From positions 58,118 through 122,117 of the forward strand of contig NZ_OBEF01000016.1 in assembly GCF_900215375.1 (NCBI RefSeq): a DNA stretch of 64,000 bases, written 5' to 3'. Positions 55,410 through 64,000 of this stretch are shown here, piece after piece (the first letter of the stretch is position 1; each line of letters begins with the position of its first letter). Position numbers and translations under genes: made by a program. Source of the DNA: Enterobacter sp. CC120223-11 (GTDB lineage: Bacteria; Pseudomonadota; Gammaproteobacteria; Enterobacterales; Enterobacteriaceae). The notes beneath the pieces were generated by a model. The model had not been told where the DNA came from, did no database searches, and saw only the letters and a list, made by a program, of their open reading frames with translations.

Positions 55410-57514
55410 GACAACTTCCTGTTGATCACACAATCCTGGTCAGCGGTCAGATCGCCGGTATTGCCGTTGACTTCAAATCCAGGCACCTGGCGCATCTGTG
55501 AGAAATGATTCGCCAGCGTCCAGGCATCTGCGCCCATCGCGTACAGACGCGCCAGCGAGTAGTCGTTACGCACGGCACTCAGCGCCTGCTGCATCAGCGC
55601 CGGGTTGCTACCTGCCAGCATAGGGATTTCACTGAACTGCAGGCCATCCATCTCCAGGCGGAAATCCGGGCCTGCTGTGCCCTGCGCACTGCGTGAGCTG
55701 GCGTAAAGGGTTGCGCCGCTCTGGCTACCATTACGCATCGCAATCATCGGCTTGATGTAGGCAATTTCTTCTGGCGTGGCGACAATATACACCGCATCCA
55801 CTTTGCCGCCGCTGGTGATCTGCGCATCGCTCGGTGGCGCCGGGATAGTCAGGCCGCCGATGGTGACGCTCTGCTGTTGAGGCAGGCTGGCGCTGATTGG
55901 GCTGCCGGTCAGGGCGATACCGCCGCCGCCGTTCACGTTGCCGCGCAGCTCATTGGCTGAACCGAATTTCTGCTGCAGGGCCACGCCGCCGCCTATTTTC
56001 TGCCATTCCTGAGCAAACGCGTTCGCCACGCGATCGCCGAAGGCGCTGCGAGGGATCAGCACCAGCGGAGCCTGTTTACCCTGATCGTGAATATGACGCG
56101 CCGCATCGCGGGCTTCATCTTCCGGTGAAAGCGCGAAGTAGCAGACGTTCGCCTTGTTCTGCACGCTTTCCGGCTGGTTCAGCGCCAGCACGTTCAGGCT
56201 GGTATTGCTCTTCGCCAGCGATTCCACGTCCGGCTTCAGCAGCGGGCCAACCACCAGGGAAACGCCATCCTGCTGAGCCTGATTCAGAATCTGATCCAGA
56301 GGGGCTGAGGTGGTGTCGTAGACTTTCAGCTCTGAGGACGGTGCGGCTGGCGCTGTGGCCACGGCAGGTTGTGCCGTGGGTTGTGGAGTCGGTGCCGCAT
56401 CAGCGTTTGCTGCAGGTTGTTCAGCAGGTGTCGGGCTGACAGGTTGCTGCACAGGCGCTTGTTGAGGCGCGGCGACCGGTGCGGCAGACGTTGGCGCCTG
56501 AACCGGGTTTGCCTGGGTGCCGACCGCTTGCTGGCCGCTGGTCAAATCCGTCACTTCAGCCTGAGAAGGGCTAACGACGGTGTTATCCGCCACGTTAGCG
56601 GCCTGGGCCGTTTGTTCCGGCACGGCGGCACCGCTCACGGAGCCCACGGTACCGTTTTTCGCTGCTTCAAAACCCTGCTGAATGGTGCGGCCGAAGACTG
56701 CTGCCTGGCCATTCAGCGGCAGCAGAAGGGCGATTTTGGTGGTGGAAGCAGGTTTGAAGTTCTGTACGTTAACCAGCTGAGTTGGCAGCATTTTCGCGCC
56801 AGGGTTTTGCGGATAGCGGGTTTTCCAGTCCTGAATGCCCGCCTTCATCATGTCCGGATCGTTACGGTTGTCGAACCAGACGCGCTGAAGATCCAGCCAG
56901 CCCTGAAGCACGTTTTCATCGGCGTTGATCACCAGCGCATTGGCCTGATCTTTGGTCATCATTGATAACGCCTGCCAGGTAGCATCAATGTTTTTCTGCT
57001 TATCCTGCGGTGAAGTCAGCAGTGGCTCCTGGGCAATCAGCGCCCGCAGCAGCGGCAGAGAAGGCTGGCCCTGCTGCGAAACAATCACGTCCTGCCAGTA
57101 GCGGGCTTGCTGTGGGTTTTCGAGGGTGTCGACATCGATTTTTGCTAACAGCGCCTGTGCGCCGGCAAAGTCTTTCTGGGAGAGCTTAATTTCTGCCCCG
57201 AGCAGCGCCTGCTCGCGGGTCTGTGCTTTATCCAGGTTCTGCGGCAGCTGACCGTAGAGCTCCAGCGCCTGCTGGCTCTTGCCCTCTTTCAGCAGTGCAC
57301 GAATGGCGAGTAATTGCCAGTTGGTCTTGCTATCATCTGAACTTTGCTGCATCTGCTGCAGGTAGTAGCCGGAATCGGCCTGGGCGCTACCTTCAAGGTG
57401 CGCGGTGCTCTGGTCAGCGCTTTGCTGGGTGCCACAGCCGGCGAAAAGCAATGCCGCCAGCATGACAGGCAGGCAGCGCGCGGCTTTAGAACGAAGAAAT
57501 GTTGACGGTACCAT
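55367..57514 (-). CDS. lpoA: Penicillin-binding protein activator LpoA
   Basis: Outer-membrane lipoprotein that reaches through the periplasm to activate PBP1a. 715 residues, longer than K-12 (678); lipobox FAGC with Cys27, helical TPR-like N-terminal domain (about 30-255) and a periplasmic-binding-like C-terminal domain (about 257-715). The extra length lies in the low-complexity Ala/Pro/Gln/Val insert between about 290 and 400. Divergent from rsmI with 62 bp between. Confidence 0.96.
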   Translation of the reverse strand: MVPSTFLRSKAARCLPVMLAALLFAGCGTQQSADQSTAHLEGSAQADSGYYLQQMQQSSDDSKTNWQLLAIRALLKEGKSQQALELYGQLPQNLDKAQTREQALLGAEIKLSQKDFAGAQALLAKIDVDTLENPQQARYWQDVIVSQQGQPSLPLLRALIAQEPLLTSPQDKQKNIDATWQALSMMTKDQANALVINADENVLQGWLDLQRVWFDNRNDPDMMKAGIQDWKTRYPQNPGAKMLPTQLVNVQNFKPASTTKIALLLPLNGQAAVFGRTIQQGFEAAKNGTVGSVSGAAVPEQTAQAANVADNTVVSPSQAEVTDLTSGQQAVGTQANPVQAPTSAAPVAAPQQAPVQQPVSPTPAEQPAANADAAPTPQPTAQPAVATAPAAPSSELKVYDTTSAPLDQILNQAQQDGVSLVVGPLLKPDVESLAKSNTSLNVLALNQPESVQNKANVCYFALSPEDEARDAARHIHDQGKQAPLVLIPRSAFGDRVANAFAQEWQKIGGGVALQQKFGSANELRGNVNGGGGIALTGSPISASLPQQQSVTIGGLTIPAPPSDAQITSGGKVDAVYIVATPEEIAYIKPMIAMRNGSQSGATLYASSRSAQGTAGPDFRLEMDGLQFSEIPMLAGSNPALMQQALSAVRNDYSLARLYAMGADAWTLANHFSQMRQVPGFEVNGNTGDLTADQDCVINRKLSWLKYQQGQMVPAN

Positions 57515-57576
57515 ACGTATCCAGTGATATTTTTTAGCTCAATGCTCAATATTAAATCGGCAATACGGACTAAACA

Positions 57577-58443
57577 ATGAAACAACGCGAAACAGCGGAC
57601 AATTCTCAGGGCAAACTCTACATTGTGCCCACGCCAATCGGTAATCTTGGCGACATCACCCAACGTGCGCTGGACGTGTTGCAGGCTGTTGATCTTATTG
57701 CCGCAGAAGACACCCGACATACCGGTTTACTGTTGCAACATTTTGCGATTAACGCCCGTTTATTTGCGCTGCACGACCACAACGAGCAGCAAAAAGCAGA
57801 AACACTTCTGGCGAAGCTCAAAGAGGGGCAAAACATCGCCCTGGTCTCTGATGCCGGAACGCCGCTGATTAACGATCCGGGCTACCATCTGGTGCGCACC
57901 TGTCGCGAATCCGGAATTCGCGTGGTGCCTCTGCCGGGCCCCTGTGCCGCCATTGCGGCAATGAGCGCCGCCGGGCTGCCTTCCGATAAATTCTGCTATG
58001 AAGGTTTTCTGCCCGCCAAATCCAAAGGCCGTCGCGACGCGCTGCGAGCGCTGGAGAACGAGCCGCGTACGATGATTTTCTACGAGTCCACGCATCGTCT
58101 GCTGGAAAGCCTCGAAGACATCACGGCGGTACTCGGCGAATCCCGCTACGTGGTGCTGGCTCGTGAGCTGACCAAAACCTGGGAAACCATCACCGGCGCG
58201 CCGGTTGGCGAACTGCTGGCCTGGGTAAAAGAAGACGAAAACCGTCGTAAAGGCGAAATGGTGCTGATTATCGAAGGGTTCAAAGTGCAAAGTGACGACG
58301 CACTGCCCGCCGAAGCCCTGCGCACCCTGGCGCTGCTGCAGACCGAATTACCGCTGAAAAAAGCCGCCGCGCTCGCCGCTGAAATCCACGGTGTGAAGAA
58401 AAACGCGCTGTATAAGCACGCGCTGGAGCAGCAAGGGGAGTGA
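57577..58443 (+). CDS. rsmI: 16S rRNA C1402 2'-O-methyltransferase RsmI
   Basis: Methylates the ribose of C1402 in the 30S P site with SAM. 288 residues (K-12 286), tetrapyrrole-methylase fold with [11 protein letters not shown] (about 14-24) and [12 protein letters not shown]. Convergent with garD. Confidence 0.97.
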   Translation: MKQRETADNSQGKLYIVPTPIGNLGDITQRALDVLQAVDLIAAEDTRHTGLLLQHFAINARLFALHDHNEQQKAETLLAKLKEGQNIALVSDAGTPLINDPGYHLVRTCRESGIRVVPLPGPCAAIAAMSAAGLPSDKFCYEGFLPAKSKGRRDALRALENEPRTMIFYESTHRLLESLEDITAVLGESRYVVLARELTKTWETITGAPVGELLAWVKEDENRRKGEMVLIIEGFKVQSDDALPAEALRTLALLQTELPLKKAAALAAEIHGVKKNALYKHALEQQGE

Positions 58444-58537
58444 GGCTATTTTCTTCCGACAGAGCGTGACGGAAGAAATGTCGGAAGAATCGGCCCGCAA
58501 CCTCCGGGCCGTCCTGTTTACTTCACTGGCCCTTACA

Positions 58538-60109
58538 TCAGGTCACCGGGGCCGGGTTGAACACTGCCAGCTGGTTGTGCAGCCCCCACTGGTCGGAAAA
58601 TGTCTTTTTACGCCCGCTCGCCACGTCCAAAATAAAGTGGAAAAGCCGCCAGCCAACGTCCTCAATGGTTTCTTCCCCGGTGGCAATCGTCCCGGCATTA
58701 ATGTCCATTAAGTCATACCAGCGGTTGGCCAATTCGGTGCGCGTTGCCATCTTGATGACCGGCACAGCCATCAGGCCGTAAGGCGTGCCGCGCCCGGTGG
58801 TAAATACCTGTACGGTGATCCCGGAAGCCACCTGCTGCGTGCCGCAGACGAAATCACTGGCAGGCGTGGCGGCGTAAATCAGGCCGCGCTTCGTTGGACG
58901 CTGCCCCGGAGAGAGCACTTCGACAATCGCGCTTTGCCCTGATTTGGCAATCGATCCCAGCGCTTTCTCCACCACGTTCGCCAGCCCGCCCTTTTTATTG
59001 CCGGGGGAAGGGTTGGCGCTGCGGTCCGTTTTGCCCATATCGAGATAGTTATCGTACCAGGCCATTTCTTCGAGCAGGCGCTTGCCGACTTCTTCGTTCA
59101 TAGCGCGCGGCGTCAGCAGGTGAATGGCGTCGCGGACTTCGGTCACTTCCGAGAACATAACCGTGGCACCACAGCGGACTAATAAATCCGAGGCATAGCC
59201 GACCGCAGGGTTGGCGGTGACGCCGGAAAAGGCATCGCTGCCGCCGCACTGCATCCCGACCACCAGTTCCGACGCCGGGCAGGTCTCACGCTGACGCTGG
59301 TTAAGTTTCGCCAGATGGCGTTCGGCCACCTGCAAAATATCGTCGACCATTGAGCGGAAGCCGACGTGCTGCTCATCCTGCAAACGCACGACGCTGGCGC
59401 TGTCCACCGGGATCGCCTGCACATCCTCAGAGCCTTGCAGCAGGCGCTCCGGCTGTAGTTTTTCGCAGCCGAGCCCGACCACCATCACTTCACCGCCAAA
59501 GTTCGGATTCAGGGCAATATTATGAATGGTGCGGATCGGTACGATGGCGGCAGGCGCGTTGATCGCCACGCCGCAGCCATAAAGATGATTGAGGCCGACC
59601 ACACCGTCGACGTTCGGATATTTCGGCAGCAAATCACGCTCGATGATTTTCACCACATAGTCCACCACGCCCGCCACGCAGTGCACGCTGGTGGAAATGC
59701 CCAGCAGATTTTTCGTGCCGACGCTGCCGTCCGCATTGCGGTAACCTTCGAAGGTATAGCCTACCAGCGCGGGCAATGGCTCCGGCACTCGCGTGGCTAG
59801 CGGCAGGGTTTCCAGCGGTGGCGCTTCCGGCAGCGAGACGGTGGATTCGTCAATCCAGCTGCCTTTGGGGATATCCCGCACCGCATAACCAATCACTTCT
59901 CCGTAGCGCACAATTTCACCGTGGCGTGCAATGGCTTCCAGCGCCACCTTATGGCCCTGTGGAATGTGCTCAATGAGCGTCAGGCCGTCTGCAAAGCGGG
60001 TGCCCGCCTTCAGCCCATTATCGTTAACAATAATGGCGACGTTATCAGCATCATGCACTTTGATATAAATTGCCTTCGGTGACGTGTCACGGATTTCGAT
60101 ATCAGCCAT
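58538..60109 (-). CDS. garD: Galactarate dehydratase
   Basis: Dehydrates galactarate (mucate) to 5-keto-4-deoxy-D-glucarate. 523 residues as in K-12, UxaA family: small N-terminal SAF-like domain (about 1-100) and the large catalytic part with [10 protein letters not shown] and [12 protein letters not shown]. The long open extension upstream is rejected; start MADIEIRD at 60109. Divergent from garL with a CRP site in the gap. Confidence 0.97.
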   Translation of the reverse strand: MADIEIRDTSPKAIYIKVHDADNVAIIVNDNGLKAGTRFADGLTLIEHIPQGHKVALEAIARHGEIVRYGEVIGYAVRDIPKGSWIDESTVSLPEAPPLETLPLATRVPEPLPALVGYTFEGYRNADGSVGTKNLLGISTSVHCVAGVVDYVVKIIERDLLPKYPNVDGVVGLNHLYGCGVAINAPAAIVPIRTIHNIALNPNFGGEVMVVGLGCEKLQPERLLQGSEDVQAIPVDSASVVRLQDEQHVGFRSMVDDILQVAERHLAKLNQRQRETCPASELVVGMQCGGSDAFSGVTANPAVGYASDLLVRCGATVMFSEVTEVRDAIHLLTPRAMNEEVGKRLLEEMAWYDNYLDMGKTDRSANPSPGNKKGGLANVVEKALGSIAKSGQSAIVEVLSPGQRPTKRGLIYAATPASDFVCGTQQVASGITVQVFTTGRGTPYGLMAVPVIKMATRTELANRWYDLMDINAGTIATGEETIEDVGWRLFHFILDVASGRKKTFSDQWGLHNQLAVFNPAPVT

Positions 60110-60192
60110 TGTTCCGTTTTCTCCAGTATTAAAAGAGGCAAGCGAAAAAAGAAAAATAAAGAGCCGCCAATATGCCGGGGGAATGCGCGTGA

Positions 60193-60214
60193 AAATGTGA
60201 TCGTTATCACTCAA
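60193..60214. promoter_or_regulatory. CRP-cAMP site in garD-garL gap
   Basis: AAATGTGATCGTTATCACTCAA: TGTGA-N6-TCACT with matching flanks, near the consensus. It lies 84 bp upstream of garD and 249 bp before garL, able to serve both. Catabolite control of gar genes is inferred. Confidence 0.82.
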
Positions 60215-60284
60215 TAAAATGCCCGAAATCCCACCGGGCCAGCAATGTTGCGTTCTGTGCAGCAGAGCGTATCGGAGTGTGCGG

Positions 60285-60410
60285 ATGCACATAATGGTGA
60301 AAAAAACACGCGTCGATATTGTTGAGTTGCACAATGCAGACCCCGGCAGGGCTGTTTATACTGAGCAGGATTTTATTTCAGAGCCTGCCCGTCAGGCTGA
60401 AGATAAATAA
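60285..60410 (+). CDS. Possible small protein upstream of garL
   Basis: 41 residues ([17 protein letters not shown]...), hydrophilic, with GGAG 7 bp before the ATG and no known family. It ends 52 bp before garL. It could be a real small protein, a leader peptide or chance; no run of regulatory codons is visible. Confidence 0.3.
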   Translation: MHIMVKKTRVDIVELHNADPGRAVYTEQDFISEPARQAEDK

Positions 60411-60462
60411 GAAGGGCGTGCGGTTCATTGACTGACGAATAAAATAACCAAAGGCAGAAATC

Positions 60463-61233
60463 ATGACGAACGGAATATTCCCCAACACCTTCAAGGCTGC
60501 GCTGGCGGCACATCAGATTCAGATTGGCTGCTGGTCAGCGCTGGCGAACCCCATCAGTACCGAGGTTCTGGGCCTGGCAGGTTTCGACTGGCTGGTGCTG
60601 GACGGTGAGCACGCCCCCAACGATATCTCCACTTTCATTCCGCAGCTGATGGCGCTGAAGGGCAGCTCAAGCGCCCCGGTGGTACGAGTGCCGACCAACG
60701 AGCCTGTGATTATTAAGCGCCTGTTGGATATCGGTTTCTATAACTTCCTGATCCCGTTTGTAGAAACAGAAGAAGAAGCCGTTCGTGCCGTGGCCTCTAC
60801 GCGTTATCCGCCTGAAGGGATCCGCGGCGTGTCGGTTTCGCACCGCGCCAATATGTTTGGCACCGTGCCGGACTACTTCGCCCAGTCGAACAAAAATATC
60901 TCCATTCTGGTGCAGATCGAAAGCCAGACCGGCGTGGACAACGTCGATGCCATCGCGGCTACTGACGGCGTGGACGGCATTTTTGTCGGCCCGAGCGATC
61001 TGGCGGCAGCCCTCGGCCACCTCGGCAACGCCTCTCACCCCGAGGTACAGAAATGCATACAGCACATCTTTGCGCGGGCCAAAGCCCACGGCAAACCGAG
61101 TGGCATTCTGGCTCCCGTTGAAGCAGATGCCCGCCGCTATCTGGAATGGGGTGCGACCTTTGTTGCCGTCGGCAGCGATCTCGGCGTATTCCGCACCGCA
61201 ACGCAAAAACTGGCTGACGTCTTTAAAAAATAA
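60463..61233 (+). CDS. garL: 5-keto-4-deoxy-D-glucarate aldolase
   Basis: Splits 5-keto-4-deoxy-D-glucarate into pyruvate and tartronate semialdehyde. 256 residues of the HpcH/HpaI class II aldolase family; catalytic His50 (DGEH) and the metal-ligand region IESQTGVDN are present. Followed after 29 bp by garR. Confidence 0.97.
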   Translation: MTNGIFPNTFKAALAAHQIQIGCWSALANPISTEVLGLAGFDWLVLDGEHAPNDISTFIPQLMALKGSSSAPVVRVPTNEPVIIKRLLDIGFYNFLIPFVETEEEAVRAVASTRYPPEGIRGVSVSHRANMFGTVPDYFAQSNKNISILVQIESQTGVDNVDAIAATDGVDGIFVGPSDLAAALGHLGNASHPEVQKCIQHIFARAKAHGKPSGILAPVEADARRYLEWGATFVAVGSDLGVFRTATQKLADVFKK

Positions 61234-61262
61234 TCACCACCGTAATTGAGAAGGAACAGAAG

Positions 61263-62153
61263 ATGACGATGAAAGTGGGCTTTATTGGCCTGGGAATCAT
61301 GGGCAAACCAATGAGTAAAAACCTGCTGAAGGCGGGATACTCGCTGGTGGTGTCGGACCGCAATCCTGAAGCGGTGGCGGAAGTGATTGCCGCAGGTGCT
61401 GAGGCGGCCAGCACGGCCAAAGATATTGCCGAACAGTGCGATGTCATCATTACCATGCTGCCAAACTCGCCGCACGTGAAGGAAGTGGCGCTTGGCGAAA
61501 ACGGCATTATCGAAGGCGCGAAGCCGGGCACGGTTTTGATTGATATGAGTTCAATCGCACCGCTGGCGAGCCGAGAAATCAGCGAAGCGCTGGCGGTCAA
61601 AGGCGTATCAATGCTGGATGCGCCGGTCAGCGGCGGCGAGCCGAAAGCTATCGACGGAACGCTTTCCGTGATGGTGGGCGGTGATAAGGCCCTCTTCGAT
61701 CGTTACTACGATTTGCTGAAATCCATGGCGGGTTCCGTCGTGCATACAGGTGAGATCGGAGCCGGCAACGTAACCAAGCTTGCTAACCAGGTCATTGTGG
61801 CGCTGAACATTGCGGCGATGTCGGAAGCCCTGACCCTGGCAACCAAAGCGGGCGTGAACCCGGATCTTGTGTATCAGGCGATTCGTGGCGGCCTGGCGGG
61901 CAGCACCGTACTGGATGCCAAAGCACCAATGGTGATGGACCGCAACTTCAAGCCGGGCTTCCGTATCGATCTGCACATCAAGGACCTGGCGAACGCACTC
62001 GATACCTCTCACGGCGTAGGGGCGCAGTTGCCGCTGACCGCCGCGGTGATGGAAATGATGCAGGCGCTGCGCGCCGACGGGCTGGGAACCGCCGATCACA
62101 GCGCACTGGCCTGCTATTACGAAAAACTGGCGAAGGTGGAAGTCACTCGCTAA
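61263..62153 (+). CDS. garR: Tartronate semialdehyde reductase
   Basis: NADH-dependent reduction of tartronate semialdehyde to D-glycerate. 296 residues of the beta-hydroxyacid dehydrogenase family: GLGIMG (9-14), DAPVSGGEPKA, and catalytic Lys about 173 in GNVTKLANQ. AAGGAA is spaced for the ATG at 61263; a second ATG two codons later is possible. Confidence 0.97.
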   Translation: MTMKVGFIGLGIMGKPMSKNLLKAGYSLVVSDRNPEAVAEVIAAGAEAASTAKDIAEQCDVIITMLPNSPHVKEVALGENGIIEGAKPGTVLIDMSSIAPLASREISEALAVKGVSMLDAPVSGGEPKAIDGTLSVMVGGDKALFDRYYDLLKSMAGSVVHTGEIGAGNVTKLANQVIVALNIAAMSEALTLATKAGVNPDLVYQAIRGGLAGSTVLDAKAPMVMDRNFKPGFRIDLHIKDLANALDTSHGVGAQLPLTAAVMEMMQALRADGLGTADHSALACYYEKLAKVEVTR

Positions 62154-62162
62154 CAACGTTGT

Positions 62163-62225
62163 GCCCGGTGGCGCTACGCTTGCCGGGCCTACACTGTAGG
62201 TCGGATGAGTGAAACGCCATCCGGC
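62163..62225. repeat. REP pair (BIME) between garR and garK
   Basis: Two opposed REP-like units: GCCCGGTGGCG...GCCGGGCCTAC (62163-62192) and GTAGGTCGGATG...CATCCGGC (62196-62225). They may set different mRNA levels for garR and garK. Confidence 0.85.
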
Positions 62226-62249
62226 GTTGTGCAGTAACAGGCTACCACT

Positions 62250-63395
62250 ATGAAAATCGTAATCGCTCCTGACTCTTATAAAGAAAGCCTCTCTGCATCT
62301 GATGTGGCAAAAGCGATAGAAAAGGGATTTCGACAAATTTTTCCCGATGCGCAGTATGTCAACGTTCCGGTCGCTGACGGCGGGGAAGGCACCGTAGAAG
62401 CGATGATTGCCGCCACGCAAGGGGTGGCGAAAACAGCCCGCGTCACCGGCCCGCTTGGCAACAGGGTTGATGCGGTCTGGGGGCTTTCCGGTGACGGTGC
62501 GACGGCCTTCATCGAAATGGCTGCGGCAAGCGGCCTGGCGCTGGTGCCTCATGCCGAGCGCAATCCGCTGCTGACGACCTCCAGAGGTACCGGTGAGCTG
62601 ATTTTGCAGGCGCTGGATCAGGGGGCGAAAAATATCATTATCGGCATCGGCGGTAGCGCGACCAACGACGGTGGCGCTGGCATGGTGCAGGCGTTGGGGG
62701 TCCGTCTGATGGACGCCAACGGCAAAGAGATTGCACCCGGCGGCGCGGGGCTGATAAGCCTTAACAACATAGATGTTTCAGGGTTAGACCCGCGTCTGTC
62801 GGCCTGTCAACTGCGGGTCGCCTGCGACGTCACCAATCCGTTAACCGGTGAGCTTGGCGCATCAAGAGTGTTCGGGCCGCAGAAAGGCGCGACGGAAGAG
62901 ATGATCGTCGAACTGGACAGATATCTTACCCATTATGCCGCTATCATCAAAAAATCACTGCATATCGACGTGCTTGAGGTGCCGGGCTCCGGTGCCGCGG
63001 GCGGCATGGGGGCGGCATTAATGGCGTTCCTGGGGGCGGAGCTGGGCAGTGGCATAGAGATAGTTACCCAGGCGCTGAATCTCGAAGAACAAATCCATGA
63101 CTGCACGCTGGTGATTACGGGTGAAGGCCGAATCGACAGCCAGAGCATTCATGGCAAAGTCCCGGTGGGCGTGGCGAAGGTTGCCAAAAAGTATCATAAA
63201 CCGGTTATTGGTATCGCTGGCAGTCTTACGGCAGACGTTGGCGTGGTGCATCAGCACGGTATCGATGCGGTGTTTAGCGTACTGACGCAGATAGGAACGC
63301 TCGAAGATGCATTTCGCGGTGCGCACGACAATATCGTCCGGGCCTCGCGCAATGTTGCCGCCACGCTGCGAGTGGGGATGATGCTCGAAGGGTGA
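62250..63395 (+). CDS. garK: Glycerate 2-kinase
   Basis: Phosphorylates D-glycerate to 2-phosphoglycerate, feeding the product of GarR to glycolysis. 381 residues as in K-12; glycerate kinase family signature PDSYKESLSA at the N-terminus and GIGGSATNDGG. Its stop overlaps the -35 box of rnpB. Confidence 0.97.
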   Translation: MKIVIAPDSYKESLSASDVAKAIEKGFRQIFPDAQYVNVPVADGGEGTVEAMIAATQGVAKTARVTGPLGNRVDAVWGLSGDGATAFIEMAAASGLALVPHAERNPLLTTSRGTGELILQALDQGAKNIIIGIGGSATNDGGAGMVQALGVRLMDANGKEIAPGGAGLISLNNIDVSGLDPRLSACQLRVACDVTNPLTGELGASRVFGPQKGATEEMIVELDRYLTHYAAIIKKSLHIDVLEVPGSGAAGGMGAALMAFLGAELGSGIEIVTQALNLEEQIHDCTLVITGEGRIDSQSIHGKVPVGVAKVAKKYHKPVIGIAGSLTADVGVVHQHGIDAVFSVLTQIGTLEDAFRGAHDNIVRASRNVAATLRVGMMLEG

Positions 63396-63420
63396 CAAAG
63401 CTGCACTAACCCTCTATACT
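63392..63420 (+). promoter_or_regulatory. Promoter of rnpB
   Basis: -35 GTGACA at 63392-63397 and -10 TATACT at 63415-63420 with a 17-bp spacer; RNA start at G63428. The -35 covers the garK stop codon. Confidence 0.85.
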
Positions 63421-63427
63421 GCGCGCC

Positions 63428-63806
<379 letters not shown>

Positions 63807-63814
63807 TCTCATAA

Positions 63815-63838
63815 AAACCTCGCTCCGGCGGGGTTTTT
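63815..63838 (+). terminator. Terminator of rnpB
   Basis: AACCTCGC-TCCG-GCGGGGTTTTT, close behind the mature 3' end. Confidence 0.9.
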
Positions 63839-63868
63839 GCTTTTGGAGCCAGCAAATTACAGCTCAGG

Positions 63869-63926
63869 GATGAATGACTGTCCACGACGCAATACCAAAA
63901 AGAAAGCGGCTTATCGGTCAGCTTCA
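63869..63926 (+). repeat. Partial repeat of the rnpB 3' tail
   Basis: GATGAATGACTGTCCACGAC at 63869-63888 repeats 63758-63777, and CGGCTTATCGGTCAGCTTCA at 63907-63926 repeats 63784-63803, both exact. The short linker between them differs (18 versus 6 bp). E. coli has comparable repeats downstream of rnpB. Confidence 0.93.
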
Positions 63927-63934
63927 CTACTTAA

Positions 63935-63971
63935 AGACGCCCCACGCTATGAAAATAGTGCGGGGCGTTTT
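63935..63971 (+). terminator. Second terminator after the rnpB tail repeat
   Basis: ACGCCCC...GGGGCGTTTT stem with an imperfect inner part and AAAA loop, mirroring the organisation of the first unit (tail plus terminator). Confidence 0.8.
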
Positions 63972-64000
63972 GCTATCTGGAACAGGATGGGACCGGAAAG

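Larger units (their letters stand above)
60110..60462. other. Gap between garD and garL
   Basis: 353 bp. Contains a CRP site (60193-60214), a 41-codon reading frame with a ribosome site (60285-60410) and the garL leader. K-12 has garP (galactarate/glucarate transporter) on the garL side; no piece of garP is recognisable here. Confidence 0.85.

Noticed and set aside
58444..58537. Small gene between rsmI and garD
   Set aside because: Open frame here overlaps the garD end and has no ribosome site or similarity; a short GGAAGAA repeat is all that stands out.

Overview
The window is an ordinary-looking enterobacterial chromosome segment (Enterobacteriaceae, most like the Enterobacter/Lelliottia/Leclercia group by protein similarity from memory, moderately GC-rich, with dense housekeeping operons). 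Nearly every protein can be matched by eye to an Escherichia coli K-12 protein of almost identical length. No prophage, insertion sequence, CRISPR array or broken gene was seen. The species is an inference and is not settled by the sequence alone.

Layout. (1) 1-2370: the end of the arginine gene argI (cut by the window edge), its double ARG box, then rraB and miaE. (2) 2403-10293, minus strand: the nitrogen phosphotransferase/sigma-54 block npr-rapZ-ptsN-hpf-rpoN, then the LPS transport and Kdo block lptB-lptA-lptC-kdsC-kdsD-yrbG. (3) 10502-15293, plus strand: the Mla phospholipid transport operon mlaFEDCB, ibaG and murA; then sfsB and ispB on the minus strand. (4) 17028-19864: rplU-rpmA-yhbE-obgE; dacB reversed; greA; yhbY/rlmE divergent; ftsH-folP-glmM-secG-tRNA-Leu. 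(5) 28395-31360: the one clearly accessory stretch, holding a small unknown lipoprotein, a YfaZ-type outer-membrane protein, a second OmpA-type porin and an IprA/YaiV-type regulator; then argG. (6) 33233-46923: tRNA-fMet (metY), rimP-nusA-infB-rbfA-truB-rpsO-pnp-nlpI-yrbN-deaD and mtr. (7) 47029-58443: yhbW, the ubiU-ubiV / ubiT anaerobic ubiquinone genes, yhbS, yhbQ, yhbP, yraR, yraQ and the lpoA-yraN-diaA-dolP run facing rsmI. (8) 58538-63395: galactarate catabolism garD / garL-garR-garK, lacking garP; then rnpB (RNase P RNA) and a partial repeat of its 3' tail.

Themes. Much of the window serves the cell envelope: Kdo synthesis and LPS transport, Mla lipid transport, MurA and DacB peptidoglycan enzymes, LpoA and NlpI, DolP, SecG, FtsH, and the accessory OmpA/YfaZ/lipoprotein group. 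The rest is RNA and translation: NusA, IF2, RbfA, TruB, S15, PNPase, DeaD, L21/L27, ObgE, RlmE, RsmI, MiaE, RNase P RNA. Two arginine genes (argI, argG) sit at different ends of the left half, each with a pair of ARG boxes 3 bp apart.

I found no convincing wholly new system. The best candidates for follow-up are the outer-membrane/regulator cluster between leuU and argG, a copy of the tRNA-Leu 3' tail lying just upstream of metY on the far side of that cluster, the loss of garP with a 41-codon reading frame in its place, and the repeated rnpB tail.
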